Source: Anaerocolumna sp. AGMB13025
Lineage (GTDB): Bacteria > Bacillota > Clostridia > Lachnospirales > Lachnospiraceae
Assembly: GCF_029689925.1 (NCBI RefSeq)
Contig: NZ_CP121445.1
Span: 2,659,001 to 2,723,000 of the forward strand
Length of the DNA: 64,000 nt
Direction of reading: 5' to 3'
This document shows positions 17,573 to 26,721 of the stretch, piece after piece. Within the stretch, counting starts at the first letter, position 1; each line of letters opens with the position of its first letter. The notes under the pieces are model-generated. The model saw nothing but the letters and a program-made list of their open reading frames with translations, ran no database searches and was not told the DNA's origin. The translations under genes and the position numbers were made by a program.

Positions 17573-19642
17573 ATGTTGAATGAACATGGCAGTCTTTCCA
17601 TTAATTCGGAGAATATATTTCCCATTATTAAAAAATGGCTTTATTCCGATCATGATATTTTCTTCAGGGAAATAATATCCAACAGCAGTGATGCGATTAC
17701 GAAATTAAAAAAACTGGAACTTATGGGAGAAGTAACCCTTCCGGAAGATAATAAATATAGAATTGATGTAATCGTTAATCCCGAAGAAAAAACTTTAAAA
17801 TTCATCGATAATGGTATTGGAATGACCGCTGATGAAGTGAAAGAGTATATTAACCAGATCGCATTTTCCGGTGCTACCGACTTCTTGAATAAATACAAGG
17901 ATAAAGCTAATGAAGAACAAATCATCGGTCATTTCGGTTTAGGTTTTTATTCTGCATTCATGGTTGCCGATAAGGTTACAATTGATACCTTATCCTGGCA
18001 GGAGGGTGCTGCAAGTGTTCACTGGGAATCAGAAGGCGGCACTGAATTCACCATGGAAGAAGGAGACCGTGAGCTTAGAGGAACTGAAATAACACTTTAC
18101 TTAAATGAAGACAGTTATGAGTTTTCCAATGAATACCGTGCCAAGGAAGTGATCCAGAAGTACTGTTCCTTTATGCCAATCGAAATTTATTTTAAGAATG
18201 CCAATGCACCAGTAGAGGAAGAGACCGAAGAAGAGGTTACTGAGGAAGAAGAGACTATAATCGATGCTTCTGTAGATGAAGACGGCAATGTGTCTGAGCA
18301 GGAAGAAACTGATGATACTGAGGTTGATTCAGAGACCGCTTCTGAACCTGTGAAAAAGGGACCTAAGAAACCGGAACCTCTTAATAACACCACGCCTCTT
18401 TGGACAAAGCATCCCAATGACTGTACGGAAGAAGAATATAAAGAATTTTACCGTCAGGTATTTATGGATTATAAAGAGCCTCTGTTCTGGATTCATTTGA
18501 ATATGGATTATCCATTTAACTTAAAAGGTATCTTATATTTCCCTAAATTAAATACAGAATATGATACGTTAGAAGGAACAATCAAATTATACAGCAACCA
18601 GGTATTTATTGCAGATAATATCAAAGAAGTTATTCCTGAATTCTTAATGCTGTTAAAAGGTACCATCGATTGTCCTGACCTACCCTTAAATGTATCCAGA
18701 AGTGCTCTTCAGAATGATGGATTTGTTAAGAAGATTTCTGATTATATTACAAAGAAAGTGGCTGACAAGCTTTCCGGTATGTATAAAGTGGAAAGGGAAA
18801 GCTATGAAAAATTCTGGGATGATATCAGTCCTTTCATTAAATTTGGCTGCTTAAAGGATGACAAGTTCCGTGATAAGATGAAAGATTTCATCATCTTTAA
18901 GAATCTGGACGGTAAATATTTAACCTTACCGGAATATGTAAAAGCTTCTAAAGGAGATAACGAAGAAGCGGTCGAGGATAAAGGAAAAGACAGCGAAGAA
19001 AAAGCAGAAGCTGCCGAAGCGAAAACAGAAGAAAAAGAAGATCAAACACTTGTATATTATGTTACGAACGAACAGCAGCAAAGCCAGTACATTAACATGT
19101 TTAAAGAAGAAGGCATTGATGCACTTATTTTAACACATAACATAGACCAGCCATTTATTACTCAGTTAGAGCAGCAGGAAAAATCCTACCGTTTCCAGAG
19201 AATCGATGCGGATATTACCGACAGCTTTAAGGAATCCAATGATGAGGAAGCTTTAAAAACTGAAAACGAGAAGCTTACTGAATTATTCAGAAAAGTACTG
19301 AATAAAGAAAAACTGGAAGTTAAAGTTATGAAGCTTAAAAACGATAAAGTATCCTCTATGATAACCCTTTCTGAAGAAAGCCGTAGAATGCAGGATATGA
19401 TGAAGATGTACAATATGTACGGCATGGATCCCGGAATGTTTGGAAGCAGTGAAACCCTTGTGCTAAATTCCAACAATAAGCTGGTACAGTATATATTTGA
19501 ACATGGTGAAGCAGAACATGTAACAATGATCTGCGAACAACTATATGACCTTGCTATGTTAAGTCATAAACCTCTTGATGCAGAAGCGATGACTAAGTTT
19601 ATCAGCAGAAGCAATGAGATTATGATGGTTTTAGCGAAATAA
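17573..19642 (+). CDS. htpG: Hsp90 chaperone HtpG with two acidic inserts
   Basis: A 689-residue Hsp90. The ATPase domain carries EIISNSSDAITKL, DNGIGMT and GHFGLGFYSAFMVADKV. The middle domain has LYFPKLNT-type and NVSRSALQNDG (catalytic-loop Arg), and the C-terminal dimer domain is complete. It is longer than usual for bacteria (about 620-630) because of two acidic stretches. One lies between the N and middle domains (about residues 215-263, EEETEEEVTEEEETIIDASV and onward, then KKGPKKPEPLNNTTPLWTK). The other is near 461-493 (KGKDSEEKAEAAEAKTEEKE). The first is placed like the charged linker of eukaryotic Hsp90. AAGGAG precedes the ATG. Expression should be under HrcA control. Confidence 0.97.
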   Translation: MLNEHGSLSINSENIFPIIKKWLYSDHDIFFREIISNSSDAITKLKKLELMGEVTLPEDNKYRIDVIVNPEEKTLKFIDNGIGMTADEVKEYINQIAFSGATDFLNKYKDKANEEQIIGHFGLGFYSAFMVADKVTIDTLSWQEGAASVHWESEGGTEFTMEEGDRELRGTEITLYLNEDSYEFSNEYRAKEVIQKYCSFMPIEIYFKNANAPVEEETEEEVTEEEETIIDASVDEDGNVSEQEETDDTEVDSETASEPVKKGPKKPEPLNNTTPLWTKHPNDCTEEEYKEFYRQVFMDYKEPLFWIHLNMDYPFNLKGILYFPKLNTEYDTLEGTIKLYSNQVFIADNIKEVIPEFLMLLKGTIDCPDLPLNVSRSALQNDGFVKKISDYITKKVADKLSGMYKVERESYEKFWDDISPFIKFGCLKDDKFRDKMKDFIIFKNLDGKYLTLPEYVKASKGDNEEAVEDKGKDSEEKAEAAEAKTEEKEDQTLVYYVTNEQQQSQYINMFKEEGIDALILTHNIDQPFITQLEQQEKSYRFQRIDADITDSFKESNDEEALKTENEKLTELFRKVLNKEKLEVKVMKLKNDKVSSMITLSEESRRMQDMMKMYNMYGMDPGMFGSSETLVLNSNNKLVQYIFEHGEAEHVTMICEQLYDLAMLSHKPLDAEAMTKFISRSNEIMMVLAK

Positions 19643-19787
19643 TCATTATTAATAAGAGATTAGAGATAGATTTCATAAAGCAAAAAGAACAGAATGTTCC
19701 AGGCATGAGATGCCTGTTATCACACCCATACCTGTTTTAAATTTGAATGTTTATGGGAGAAGGAACATTGTGGACTTTATTAAATAT

Positions 19788-19834
19788 AAACAGAAGAACC
19801 GCTCCATGTTATCCAGGAGCGGTTCTTCTGTTTT
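19788..19834 (+). terminator. Intrinsic terminator
   Basis: AAACAGAAGAACCGCTCC pairs with GGAGCGGTTCTTCTGTTT around a 10-nt loop, followed by T residues. It ends the htpG transcript about 145 bases after the stop. Confidence 0.85.
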
Positions 19835-20101
19835 AACTAGGAGTACGAACCGAAAGCCATTGTGAATGAAATAGCATCATGAAATAAATAGTGTTATAAA
19901 AAAATCTAAATAAACCTCCTGAGTTTAGAAAATATTTAGAAAGTCTTTATGAAAAGGGCTTTAAAAATCAAATATAGTATGCTATGATTAATAGTAATGA
20001 AAACTATATGTCATAGTAAAGTTTATAGAATTACATGGTTGTAATTACCAATATATGTAATTGAAATATAAAAGGCTTCAATATCTTAGGAGGATAAACC
20101 A

Positions 20102-20938
20102 ATGGCTTATAAAATAATTGTGGATAGTTGTACGGACTTAACAGATAGTATGAAGAAAGATAAACATATTTATTCAGTACCTCTATCATTGCAGGTTGAT
20201 GACAAAACTATTGTAGATGATGAAACATTTAATCAGAAAGAATTTTTACGCATTGTAGCAGCAAGTCCGAACTCACCGAAATCTTCCTGTCCTTCTCCGG
20301 AAGCATATATGAAACTATATGGCGGAGAAGAAGATATATACGTGGTTACTTTATCAGCCAATCTAAGCGGCTCATATAACAGTGCAGTACTTGGCAGAAA
20401 ATTATACTTAGAGGAAAATCCTCATAAAAATATAGAAATTTTTAATTCCTGTTCCGCATCAGTGGGTCAGACCTTAATTACAAAGAAAATTCAGGAATAT
20501 GTAGAAGCGGGTAAAGAGTTTCAAGATGTCGTCCAATCAGTCAAAGCTTTCAGAGAAAAATTAAGTACAAAATTTGTCCTGGAAAACCTGGACACCTTAC
20601 GAAAGAGCGGACGTCTTACCGGTATTAAAGCAATTTTAACCAGTGTATTAAATATTAAACCGGTTATGGCAGGAACAGCAGACGGCAACATATGTAAACT
20701 CGACCAGGCCAGGGGAATCCAAAAAGCTTTATTGTTACTGGCAACCCTGATCGAACAGGATGCCGTTCAGCCGGAAGATAGGACTCTTGCCATCTCACAT
20801 TGCAATAATTATAACAGGGCATTGTTTGTAAGAGATGAGATCTTAAAAAGAGTGCCTTTTAAAGATTGTTTTATTGTAGATACGGCCGGAGTAAGTACTA
20901 TGTATGCAGGGGATGGCGGTGTTATTGTTTGCTATTAA
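20102..20938 (+). CDS. DegV family fatty-acid-binding protein
   Basis: A 278-residue DegV protein. The family binds a fatty acid between two domains and, as FakB, presents it to fatty acid kinase. The opening IVDSCTDLTDSM and NLSGSYNSA (residues about 80-90, phosphate/carboxyl loop) match, as do ENLDTLRKSGRLTGIKA and the terminal Gly-rich segment. AGGAGG lies eight bases before the ATG. It is monocistronic with its own terminator. A second DegV gene lies at 55160; the two are not close paralogs. Which fatty acid is bound cannot be told. Confidence 0.92.
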   Translation: MAYKIIVDSCTDLTDSMKKDKHIYSVPLSLQVDDKTIVDDETFNQKEFLRIVAASPNSPKSSCPSPEAYMKLYGGEEDIYVVTLSANLSGSYNSAVLGRKLYLEENPHKNIEIFNSCSASVGQTLITKKIQEYVEAGKEFQDVVQSVKAFREKLSTKFVLENLDTLRKSGRLTGIKAILTSVLNIKPVMAGTADGNICKLDQARGIQKALLLLATLIEQDAVQPEDRTLAISHCNNYNRALFVRDEILKRVPFKDCFIVDTAGVSTMYAGDGGVIVCY

Positions 20939-21366
20939 GAAGAATCTTGTTTCGAGGCACCTCGTCCTTATTGTCAAGGTAACCCCGCTTATCTTCGTTG
21001 ACAGTAAATGAATTAGAAAATCTTGCGAAAGTATCTTAGTAATCGGACCTAGATAGGGCATTAAGCCGCCCCGTCTCAGGTCTGTTTTTTTATCTTTTCA
21101 ATTACAGACCATGCAACGCTTCTTAAATTAAACGGTAGAAAATCCCTGAATAACCCAAGTGAAATTAAGCATCTCAACTTTTTTCTCCTTTTTAAATGAA
21201 GAAAAAAGAGGAAGAAAAGAGAAGTGAAGTAATAACCTCATACCATACCCTTGGTACCGTACTAGAAAATAATGGTAGCAATAATTGGAATGGTGGTGTA
21301 AAATGTAAAAATAAGAAGGTATTCAATTACGAATTGTTAAAATGAATAAAAAGAATGGAGTTGTCT
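20939..21366. other. Intergenic region after DegV
   Basis: No gene seen. After the terminator at 21045-21091 there is a purine-rich stretch with a weak CTTTTTTCTCC/GAAGAAAAAAGAG hairpin (about 21178-21210). Confidence 0.4.
21045..21091 (+). terminator. Intrinsic terminator of DegV gene
   Basis: GGACCTAGATAGGGC pairs imperfectly with GCCCCGTCTCAGGTCTG and a run of eight T follows. Confidence 0.75.
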
Positions 21367-22173
21367 ATGATAAAAAGATATAGCTATATGGGAGTTATCA
21401 TTCTATGCTGTATCCTTGTGGTAGCTTGCGATAAACAAAAACAAACAGAAAAGAAATCAGATACGGGTCTTCAAGCCAAAAATGTAGTATCAATTACACC
21501 TATAACAGGGGGAATGCAAAAAATTGAAGAAGCAGATTTTAATACAGATATGATGAATTGGTTGATGGAAACAACAGACATACCAGTTTATTTGCCATGT
21601 AATTGGGCTCCTATTATTAACAAAGACGGCATACAAAAGTATTACCTAGAGGCATCTGGTAATGAGGATTCATATAACATCAATGTTTATGCTACTAAGG
21701 TGTCTGTGAAATTCAATGATAATAGTGACTTGCTTAATAAAAATGGACCTGTTAGTGAAGTTGATTTTGTTGGAGCTATTAGCGGAGGAAAAAGCAAGAT
21801 AACCGCAGACTCAGCTAAAAAACCCGAAGATGCCAAGCACTTTGAACTTACACCTGGCATAACTGCATATGAAGATGGTACATCAGTATGGTGGAAGGAA
21901 GGCGGTTGGACATTTGAATATATTGGTTCAAGTGATATCAATTCACTGGAAATGATAGCCTCAGCTTGGTCTGATTTTGATACACAGGCATCAAAAACTG
22001 TAAATGTAAAAATCGTAGGGGGTAATAGATTGACTTTTGATTATACATGGGTAAACGATGGTTATCAATATAGTTTTACAACACATGAAACAGATTATGA
22101 TGATGTTTTCAAAATTCTAAATAGTTTTATCTCAATTGAGACAAAGAATTTTAAGGTGCTATCTCAATTTTGA
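21367..22173 (+). CDS. Lipoprotein of unknown function
   Basis: A 268-residue exported lipoprotein. MIKRYSYMGVIILCCILVVAC is a type II signal with lipobox VVAC, and the mature protein starts at the cysteine (about residue 21), followed by a charged linker. The rest (MMNWLMETTDIPVYLPCNWAP, later WWKEGGWTFEYIGSS) is predicted beta-rich with several Trp. The upstream in-frame ATG at 21355 is part of the ribosome site (AATGGAG), so 21367 is the start. I do not recognise the family. It is followed by a separate cytoplasmic gene 95 bases on. Confidence 0.75.
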   Translation: MIKRYSYMGVIILCCILVVACDKQKQTEKKSDTGLQAKNVVSITPITGGMQKIEEADFNTDMMNWLMETTDIPVYLPCNWAPIINKDGIQKYYLEASGNEDSYNINVYATKVSVKFNDNSDLLNKNGPVSEVDFVGAISGGKSKITADSAKKPEDAKHFELTPGITAYEDGTSVWWKEGGWTFEYIGSSDINSLEMIASAWSDFDTQASKTVNVKIVGGNRLTFDYTWVNDGYQYSFTTHETDYDDVFKILNSFISIETKNFKVLSQF

Positions 22174-22268
22174 AGGTATCTAACCTACGAGTATTATAGT
22201 CAAATGTATAGCAGAGAAGGGGACTAAGATAAACAGCCTAAACTGTTACGATTCCAAGGAGGTTCATT

Positions 22269-22775
22269 ATGAAGAGATGGGAAGAATTTATTTTAGAATT
22301 CTATGAGATGATAAGCAGTGAGGAGAGACTGGTCTATCAACCTATAATCGAGGCCTTGGTTGAATTGGATTATACTCCCATAAGAAAACGTACAAAAGGG
22401 TTTATTCTTTCATTTAATAACCTTGCCCATAACCGAGTAATAGCACGGCTCGGCGTCCGAGAGGGTACTGGAAAAGCATTTTTCGGATTACGTTTTTCAT
22501 CTTGTATTAAATACTCGGACAAATTTGCCAGTGTTATTCGAGATAGGATATTATCAAGCAATAACCGCCTCGCAAAATGTGGGGATTGTGGTTATTGTAA
22601 GGGTGATAAATTTGTTTATACCTATACGTTCCCAAACGGAGAAAGCAAAGATGCGTGTGGTGCATTTGTGTTGGATATACCCGAGGTTACGATATCTGAT
22701 GTCAGTGAAATCAGAAAGCTTATCGCAGAACAGCACGAATACTTCATGAAGTATGCTTTGTATGTTCCCAAATAA
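22269..22775 (+). CDS. Hypothetical protein with cysteine knuckle
   Basis: A 168-residue cytoplasmic protein with no recognised family. Residues about 104-112 read CGDCGYCKGD, a tight CxxCxxC cluster that could bind zinc or iron. RVIARLGVREGTGKAFFGLRFSSC precedes it, and a helical C-terminus (SEIRKLIAEQHEYFMKYALY) follows. AAGGAGG lies close before the ATG. It comes about 300 bases before an AraC regulator on the same strand. The pattern suggests a ligand-binding beta domain, but no function is claimed. Confidence 0.65.
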   Translation: MKRWEEFILEFYEMISSEERLVYQPIIEALVELDYTPIRKRTKGFILSFNNLAHNRVIARLGVREGTGKAFFGLRFSSCIKYSDKFASVIRDRILSSNNRLAKCGDCGYCKGDKFVYTYTFPNGESKDACGAFVLDIPEVTISDVSEIRKLIAEQHEYFMKYALYVPK

Positions 22776-23075
22776 TGTTTGTATTGTGGTGCGTTAATGA
22801 GAATGATCTGATTCCGGCTTGTACATCTTGCTTTAATGTGTTAATGACCATGGCAATGGTGAAAGTATATGAAAACCTGGCAGATAAACTTACGAAGCAT
22901 ACTCTTTAGTAATCTTCTTACACAAAAGTTGATAGCTTAGAACTACTCATTATTATTTATTTACTATATATGATGTTAGAAAATTTTAATTATCTTATGA
23001 CAAATCATCGTATTCTAAGACATGACTTTCTGAGACATGATAGTATAAAATTATTCCTTGAAAGGAGGTTAGCCT
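22776..23075. other. Intergenic, nothing recognised
   Basis: AT-rich spacer before the AraC gene. No hairpin-T terminator and no convincing promoter were found. Confidence 0.4.
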
Positions 23076-24542
23076 GTGAACTGGATACAATGCCTGACAA
23101 ATGCGATTCATTACATTGAAAAGCACTTGACCGACGATATTAACATAGATGAATTAGCAAGCCAGTCCTATACATCAAGTTCCCATTTTCAGCTCATTTT
23201 CCATTTAGTAATGGGTATGACCATAGGCGAATACATTCGCAATAGACGAATGAGTTTAGCTGCACAGGATTTATTACAGTCAAATAGCAGAATCATTGAT
23301 GTGGCTATGCGATATCAATATGATACGCAGGAAAGCTTTTCAAAGGCGTTTACACGGTTTCATGGCATGCCGCCATCTAAGGTGCAGCGGGAAAATGTTA
23401 AGCTATTTTATCCGTTGTCCATTAACGTTACCATTCAAGGAGGATTTGATATGTCACGTAAATTAATTGACGAGTTTTATTGGAGCGACCTGGAAGGACA
23501 TAAGGATGAGACACTGACGGCTGGGGAGAAATACAAAAGAATTGCTGGCTGGGCATTAAAAGCAAGAGGACAAAATCCCGGCGTTTTTGATGCGTTAACC
23601 GAATGGGTACTGGACGATTCCCAATGGGGTGATGAAAAACTCAATGAAAATGAACAGATTTTGATGCAGGGTGTGTTTGCGCGTTTCAAAGAACAGAACG
23701 CGCAGCTTCGTACATATTTGAAGGAACTCGAACTGTCCGGTGTGGTCAACGAAGCGGTGTTCAAAGCATTAGACAGGTTTGATGCTGAATTATCTGGATG
23801 TTCAGCCGATGAGAGGCTGCAGGAAACAGTTACCAGTGTGTTTAACGATTTTTCTGTTATGGAAAAGCGCAGAATCAGGAAAATCATGGCGGGTAATCCA
23901 ACAGGTCAATATGGTACGCTTGGTGTGGATTTTTATGGATATATCAATTACCTGAAGGACTGCGACGCGGCAGTTCAATGGGCGTTGTTCATGCCGGACA
24001 TGGTGCAAAGTCAGCAAAAGGGCTTTAAAGTAGACAGCTTTGAATACAAGGAACTGTCTGCCATGCGCTTTATCGGGCGAGAAGGTGATGACTTAGATGA
24101 TATTGATGTTCGCAAGGATTTATTCCGCATTCTAGACACTTTAAACGAGTATAAATCGGACATTGACTATGATGTTTTATTTATGCATCATTACGGGCTT
24201 AGTGTAGATGTTGGACCATGGCACGGCTTTTGGGGACGTTTTATGAAAGCGGAAACTCCTGTACCAGAAGGATTTGTCTATTTTGATTTTGTTACCCATA
24301 ACGATGGCTTGGCAGGTCTGCCATTCATTTCCCAGTTTGCATACGCAACGTTTTCCGGTGATGTGGAGGCTATGCACAAACGCGAAGGTTTTGACAGCGA
24401 TGCCATGTATGATGTCACCCGTAACATTATGCTTGGACAAGGGGTAAACATTCCGTATCCGGATAAATATTGGACTGCGGAGGTGTTTCTTGACGGATGT
24501 GATAAATACAGCACGGCTTATATGTTTAGTGCGGAGCTGTAA
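23076..24542 (+). CDS. AraC-family regulator with large effector-binding C-terminus
   Basis: A 488-residue regulator. Residues about 5-105 are a double helix-turn-helix AraC DNA-binding domain (ELASQSYTSSSHFQLIFHLVMG, then MRYQYDTQESFSKAFTRFHGMPPSKVQ). The DNA-binding part is N-terminal, as in the Rob/SoxS-with-GyrI-like group. The remaining 370 residues hold a helical region (about 150-290) and a terminal GyrI-like ligand pocket (FEYKELSAMRFIGREGD to AEVFLDGCDKYSTAY). The start is GTG with AAAGGAGG upstream. It probably senses a hydrophobic compound. The target genes are unknown; the downstream acetyltransferase genes are candidates. Confidence 0.85.
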   Translation: MNWIQCLTNAIHYIEKHLTDDINIDELASQSYTSSSHFQLIFHLVMGMTIGEYIRNRRMSLAAQDLLQSNSRIIDVAMRYQYDTQESFSKAFTRFHGMPPSKVQRENVKLFYPLSINVTIQGGFDMSRKLIDEFYWSDLEGHKDETLTAGEKYKRIAGWALKARGQNPGVFDALTEWVLDDSQWGDEKLNENEQILMQGVFARFKEQNAQLRTYLKELELSGVVNEAVFKALDRFDAELSGCSADERLQETVTSVFNDFSVMEKRRIRKIMAGNPTGQYGTLGVDFYGYINYLKDCDAAVQWALFMPDMVQSQQKGFKVDSFEYKELSAMRFIGREGDDLDDIDVRKDLFRILDTLNEYKSDIDYDVLFMHHYGLSVDVGPWHGFWGRFMKAETPVPEGFVYFDFVTHNDGLAGLPFISQFAYATFSGDVEAMHKREGFDSDAMYDVTRNIMLGQGVNIPYPDKYWTAEVFLDGCDKYSTAYMFSAEL

Positions 24543-24631
24543 GGATTTAAATTAGGTCTATCAACAATCAGTTATTGGTTAGAAGGTTTTTTTAGTTTCA
24601 TGAAGAAAGGCTAACAAAGAGGGCATAAATT

Positions 24632-25065
24632 ATGATAAAACAGGCAGAAGTCCATGACAGTAGAAATGTTGCAGAATTAGCAAGGTTATTATGGCCGGAT
24701 AATGATATCAATTATTTACAGAATGAAATGATAGAATATATTACTTCAAACAAAACAGCAGTTTTTCTCTATTTCATAGAAACAGTGACCGTCGGATTTG
24801 CACAGTGCAGTTTACGGAATGATTATGTCGAAGTACCAAAAGCAGTCCTGTTGGATATTTGGAAGGGGTTTTTGTAAAAGATGAGTACCGTAATAGAGGC
24901 ATAGGGAAAAATCTTGTTCTTCAATGTGAAATTTGGGCAAAGAAGAAAGGGTGCAGCGAATTTGCCAGTGATTGTGAACTTAGCAATTCGGAAAGCTTAA
25001 ATTTCCATTTACACCTTGGGTTCCAAGAAGCAAATAGAATTATCTGTTTTAAGAAATCAGTATAA
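24632..25065 (+). pseudogene. Frameshifted GNAT acetyltransferase, AAC(6')-like
   Basis: Two overlapping frames together make one acetyltransferase resembling aminoglycoside 6'-N-acetyltransferases. Frame 1 (24632-24877) gives MIKQAEVHDSRNVAELARLL to VGFAQCSLRNDYVE; frame 2 (to 25065) gives GTKSSPVGYLEGVFVKDEYR, GIGKNLVLQCEIWAKKKGCSEFASDCEL and HLGFQEANRIICF. The frames join near 24831 (GTCGAAGTACC): one missing G would restore VEGTKSSPVGYLEG. All other motifs are intact, including the acetyl-CoA loop RNRGIGK. The loss is therefore recent, or it is a sequencing error. It follows the AraC regulator gene. Confidence 0.85.
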
Positions 25066-25122
25066 CAGCAGAAGCTAAGGTGTAGGATATGGAGCGAACA
25101 TAACTTATTTGAGGAGAATTCA

Positions 25123-25548
25123 ATGAATGATATCATATATTATGAAAATACTGTTACGGCAGAAGAATTATGCTTACTGCAGGCGGCGGTAGGATTTGGT
25201 CAGGCGAATATTGAGCAGGCGGATAAAGCAATAAAAAATAGTTTATTTTGCGTATCAGCAATGGTAAATGGAAAAATAGCCGGTATGGGTAGAATAATTG
25301 GGGATGGAGCACGTATTTTCTATTTGCAGGATGTATTTATAGCGCCAGATTATCAGAGAATGGGTATCGGTACAGAGATTGTTACCCGTATGATGAAGTT
25401 TATTAAGAATAATTCTTTTGAGCATGCGCATACTGCCGTAGGACTCATGGCAGCGAAAGGAAAAGAAGATTTTTATATGAAATTAGGATTCCGGGTAAGA
25501 CCTAATGATCATGAAGGTCATGGTATGATATATACAATGAATCCGTAA
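25123..25548 (+). CDS. GNAT family N-acetyltransferase
   Basis: A 141-residue single-domain GNAT. The acetyl-CoA binding motif A is LQDVFIAPDYQRMGIGTEIVTRMM, with the Q/RxxGxG/A loop at QRMGIG. FYMKLGFRVRPNDHEGHGMIYTMNP is the C-terminal part found in GNATs close to the YjcF/ElaA type. GAGGAG precedes the ATG. It lies 57 bases after the frameshifted acetyltransferase gene and 45 bases before a membrane protein, so these may share a transcript. The acceptor is unknown. Confidence 0.88.
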   Translation: MNDIIYYENTVTAEELCLLQAAVGFGQANIEQADKAIKNSLFCVSAMVNGKIAGMGRIIGDGARIFYLQDVFIAPDYQRMGIGTEIVTRMMKFIKNNSFEHAHTAVGLMAAKGKEDFYMKLGFRVRPNDHEGHGMIYTMNP

Positions 25549-25593
25549 CTAAGCAGGAACCAGAAGAATCTTAGATAGGAGGGTGTGTGCATT

Positions 25594-26460
25594 GTGAAGA
25601 AAATAGCTGTAATTATGTTTTGTTCTTTTATTATAACAATTCTATTCCCTTATACTGCCCATGCAGACATGGGACCAAAACCGTCTGTTGTAATTGATTT
25701 TAAAGGAATAAATGGTAAAACCTATTATGCCACCCTGCTTTCGGAACAGAAATCTACCGGACCATTCTCAGCACTTAATGCGGGTAATCATGCAAATGCA
25801 CATTATCAGGAAGGGGATGAAGAGTATGAGATCTTTCAGAAGTTTGTGGAGTATCAGGATGCGGATGGATATTATTTTTTACAATACTTTAAAGACTGTA
25901 CTCAAACCAATCAATTTAGCTGGACCTATTATCCACCGCAGGTATTTAAAATACTTCTGTATTTCCCTGAAACAGATAGTTTTATTATTAGTGACGAAAC
26001 CTACCAACGATATGCCTTTGACAGCTACTTTACCGCACAAGTTTCAGGCATAAGCCTTTCTGCGGATGAAACCTATAAGTATACGAATGAAATGCTGTCC
26101 CTGATTATCCGTATCGTACTTACGATTGTTACTGAGCTTGGCATAGCTCTATTATTCGGTTTCAGGGAACCAAAGCAGGTTCGTTTCATTATGATTGTTA
26201 ATGTTGTAACCCAGATTGCGCTGAACTTTACTTTGAATGTGATTAATTATCATTTAGGAGAACTGGCATTTTTATTATTCTATTTTCTCCTGGAAGTTGC
26301 GGTATTTATTACGGAGGCAGTTCTTTATACCTGGTATTTAAAAAAATACAGTCAAAAAGCCGTACCGGGATGGAAGCCCGGTGTCTATGCATTGACAGCC
26401 AATACCGCTTCCTTTATAATAGGGATTGGAATAGCTTATAAGGTTCCTGGTATTTTCTAA
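25594..26460 (+). CDS. Exported membrane protein of unknown function
   Basis: A 288-residue protein with a signal peptide (VKKIAVIMFCSFIITILFPYTAHA), an extracytoplasmic domain of about 140 residues (MGPKPSVVIDFKGINGKTYYATLLS onward), and about four C-terminal helices (LIIRIVLTIVTELGIALLFGF to TASFIIGIGIAYKVP). The frame also contains GTG at 25585, but that is only two bases from AGGAGG; the GTG at 25594, eleven bases away, is the better start. I do not recognise a named family. Similar Firmicutes proteins are annotated only as membrane proteins. Confidence 0.72.
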   Translation: MKKIAVIMFCSFIITILFPYTAHADMGPKPSVVIDFKGINGKTYYATLLSEQKSTGPFSALNAGNHANAHYQEGDEEYEIFQKFVEYQDADGYYFLQYFKDCTQTNQFSWTYYPPQVFKILLYFPETDSFIISDETYQRYAFDSYFTAQVSGISLSADETYKYTNEMLSLIIRIVLTIVTELGIALLFGFREPKQVRFIMIVNVVTQIALNFTLNVINYHLGELAFLLFYFLLEVAVFITEAVLYTWYLKKYSQKAVPGWKPGVYALTANTASFIIGIGIAYKVPGIF

Positions 26461-26721
26461 TGGATGGATTATGAAACATGGCAACGTATATATAATGATA
26501 AAAATACTCGGTTTCTTACATTGTATCTACTAAAAGAAGAATGCAGCGGTATTCTTATATAAGAATCATGGTTAACATAAAACACATATATAACTGCGAA
26601 ATATCACTAAAATAATAATTGTAAAGAAATAAGGCAGCAGGTTTATAGTAAGTTATGTCTCAGTGCAATATAAGTATCTGCTGCTATAAAGATAATGAAA
26701 ACACCCAATAAGGAGAATGTA

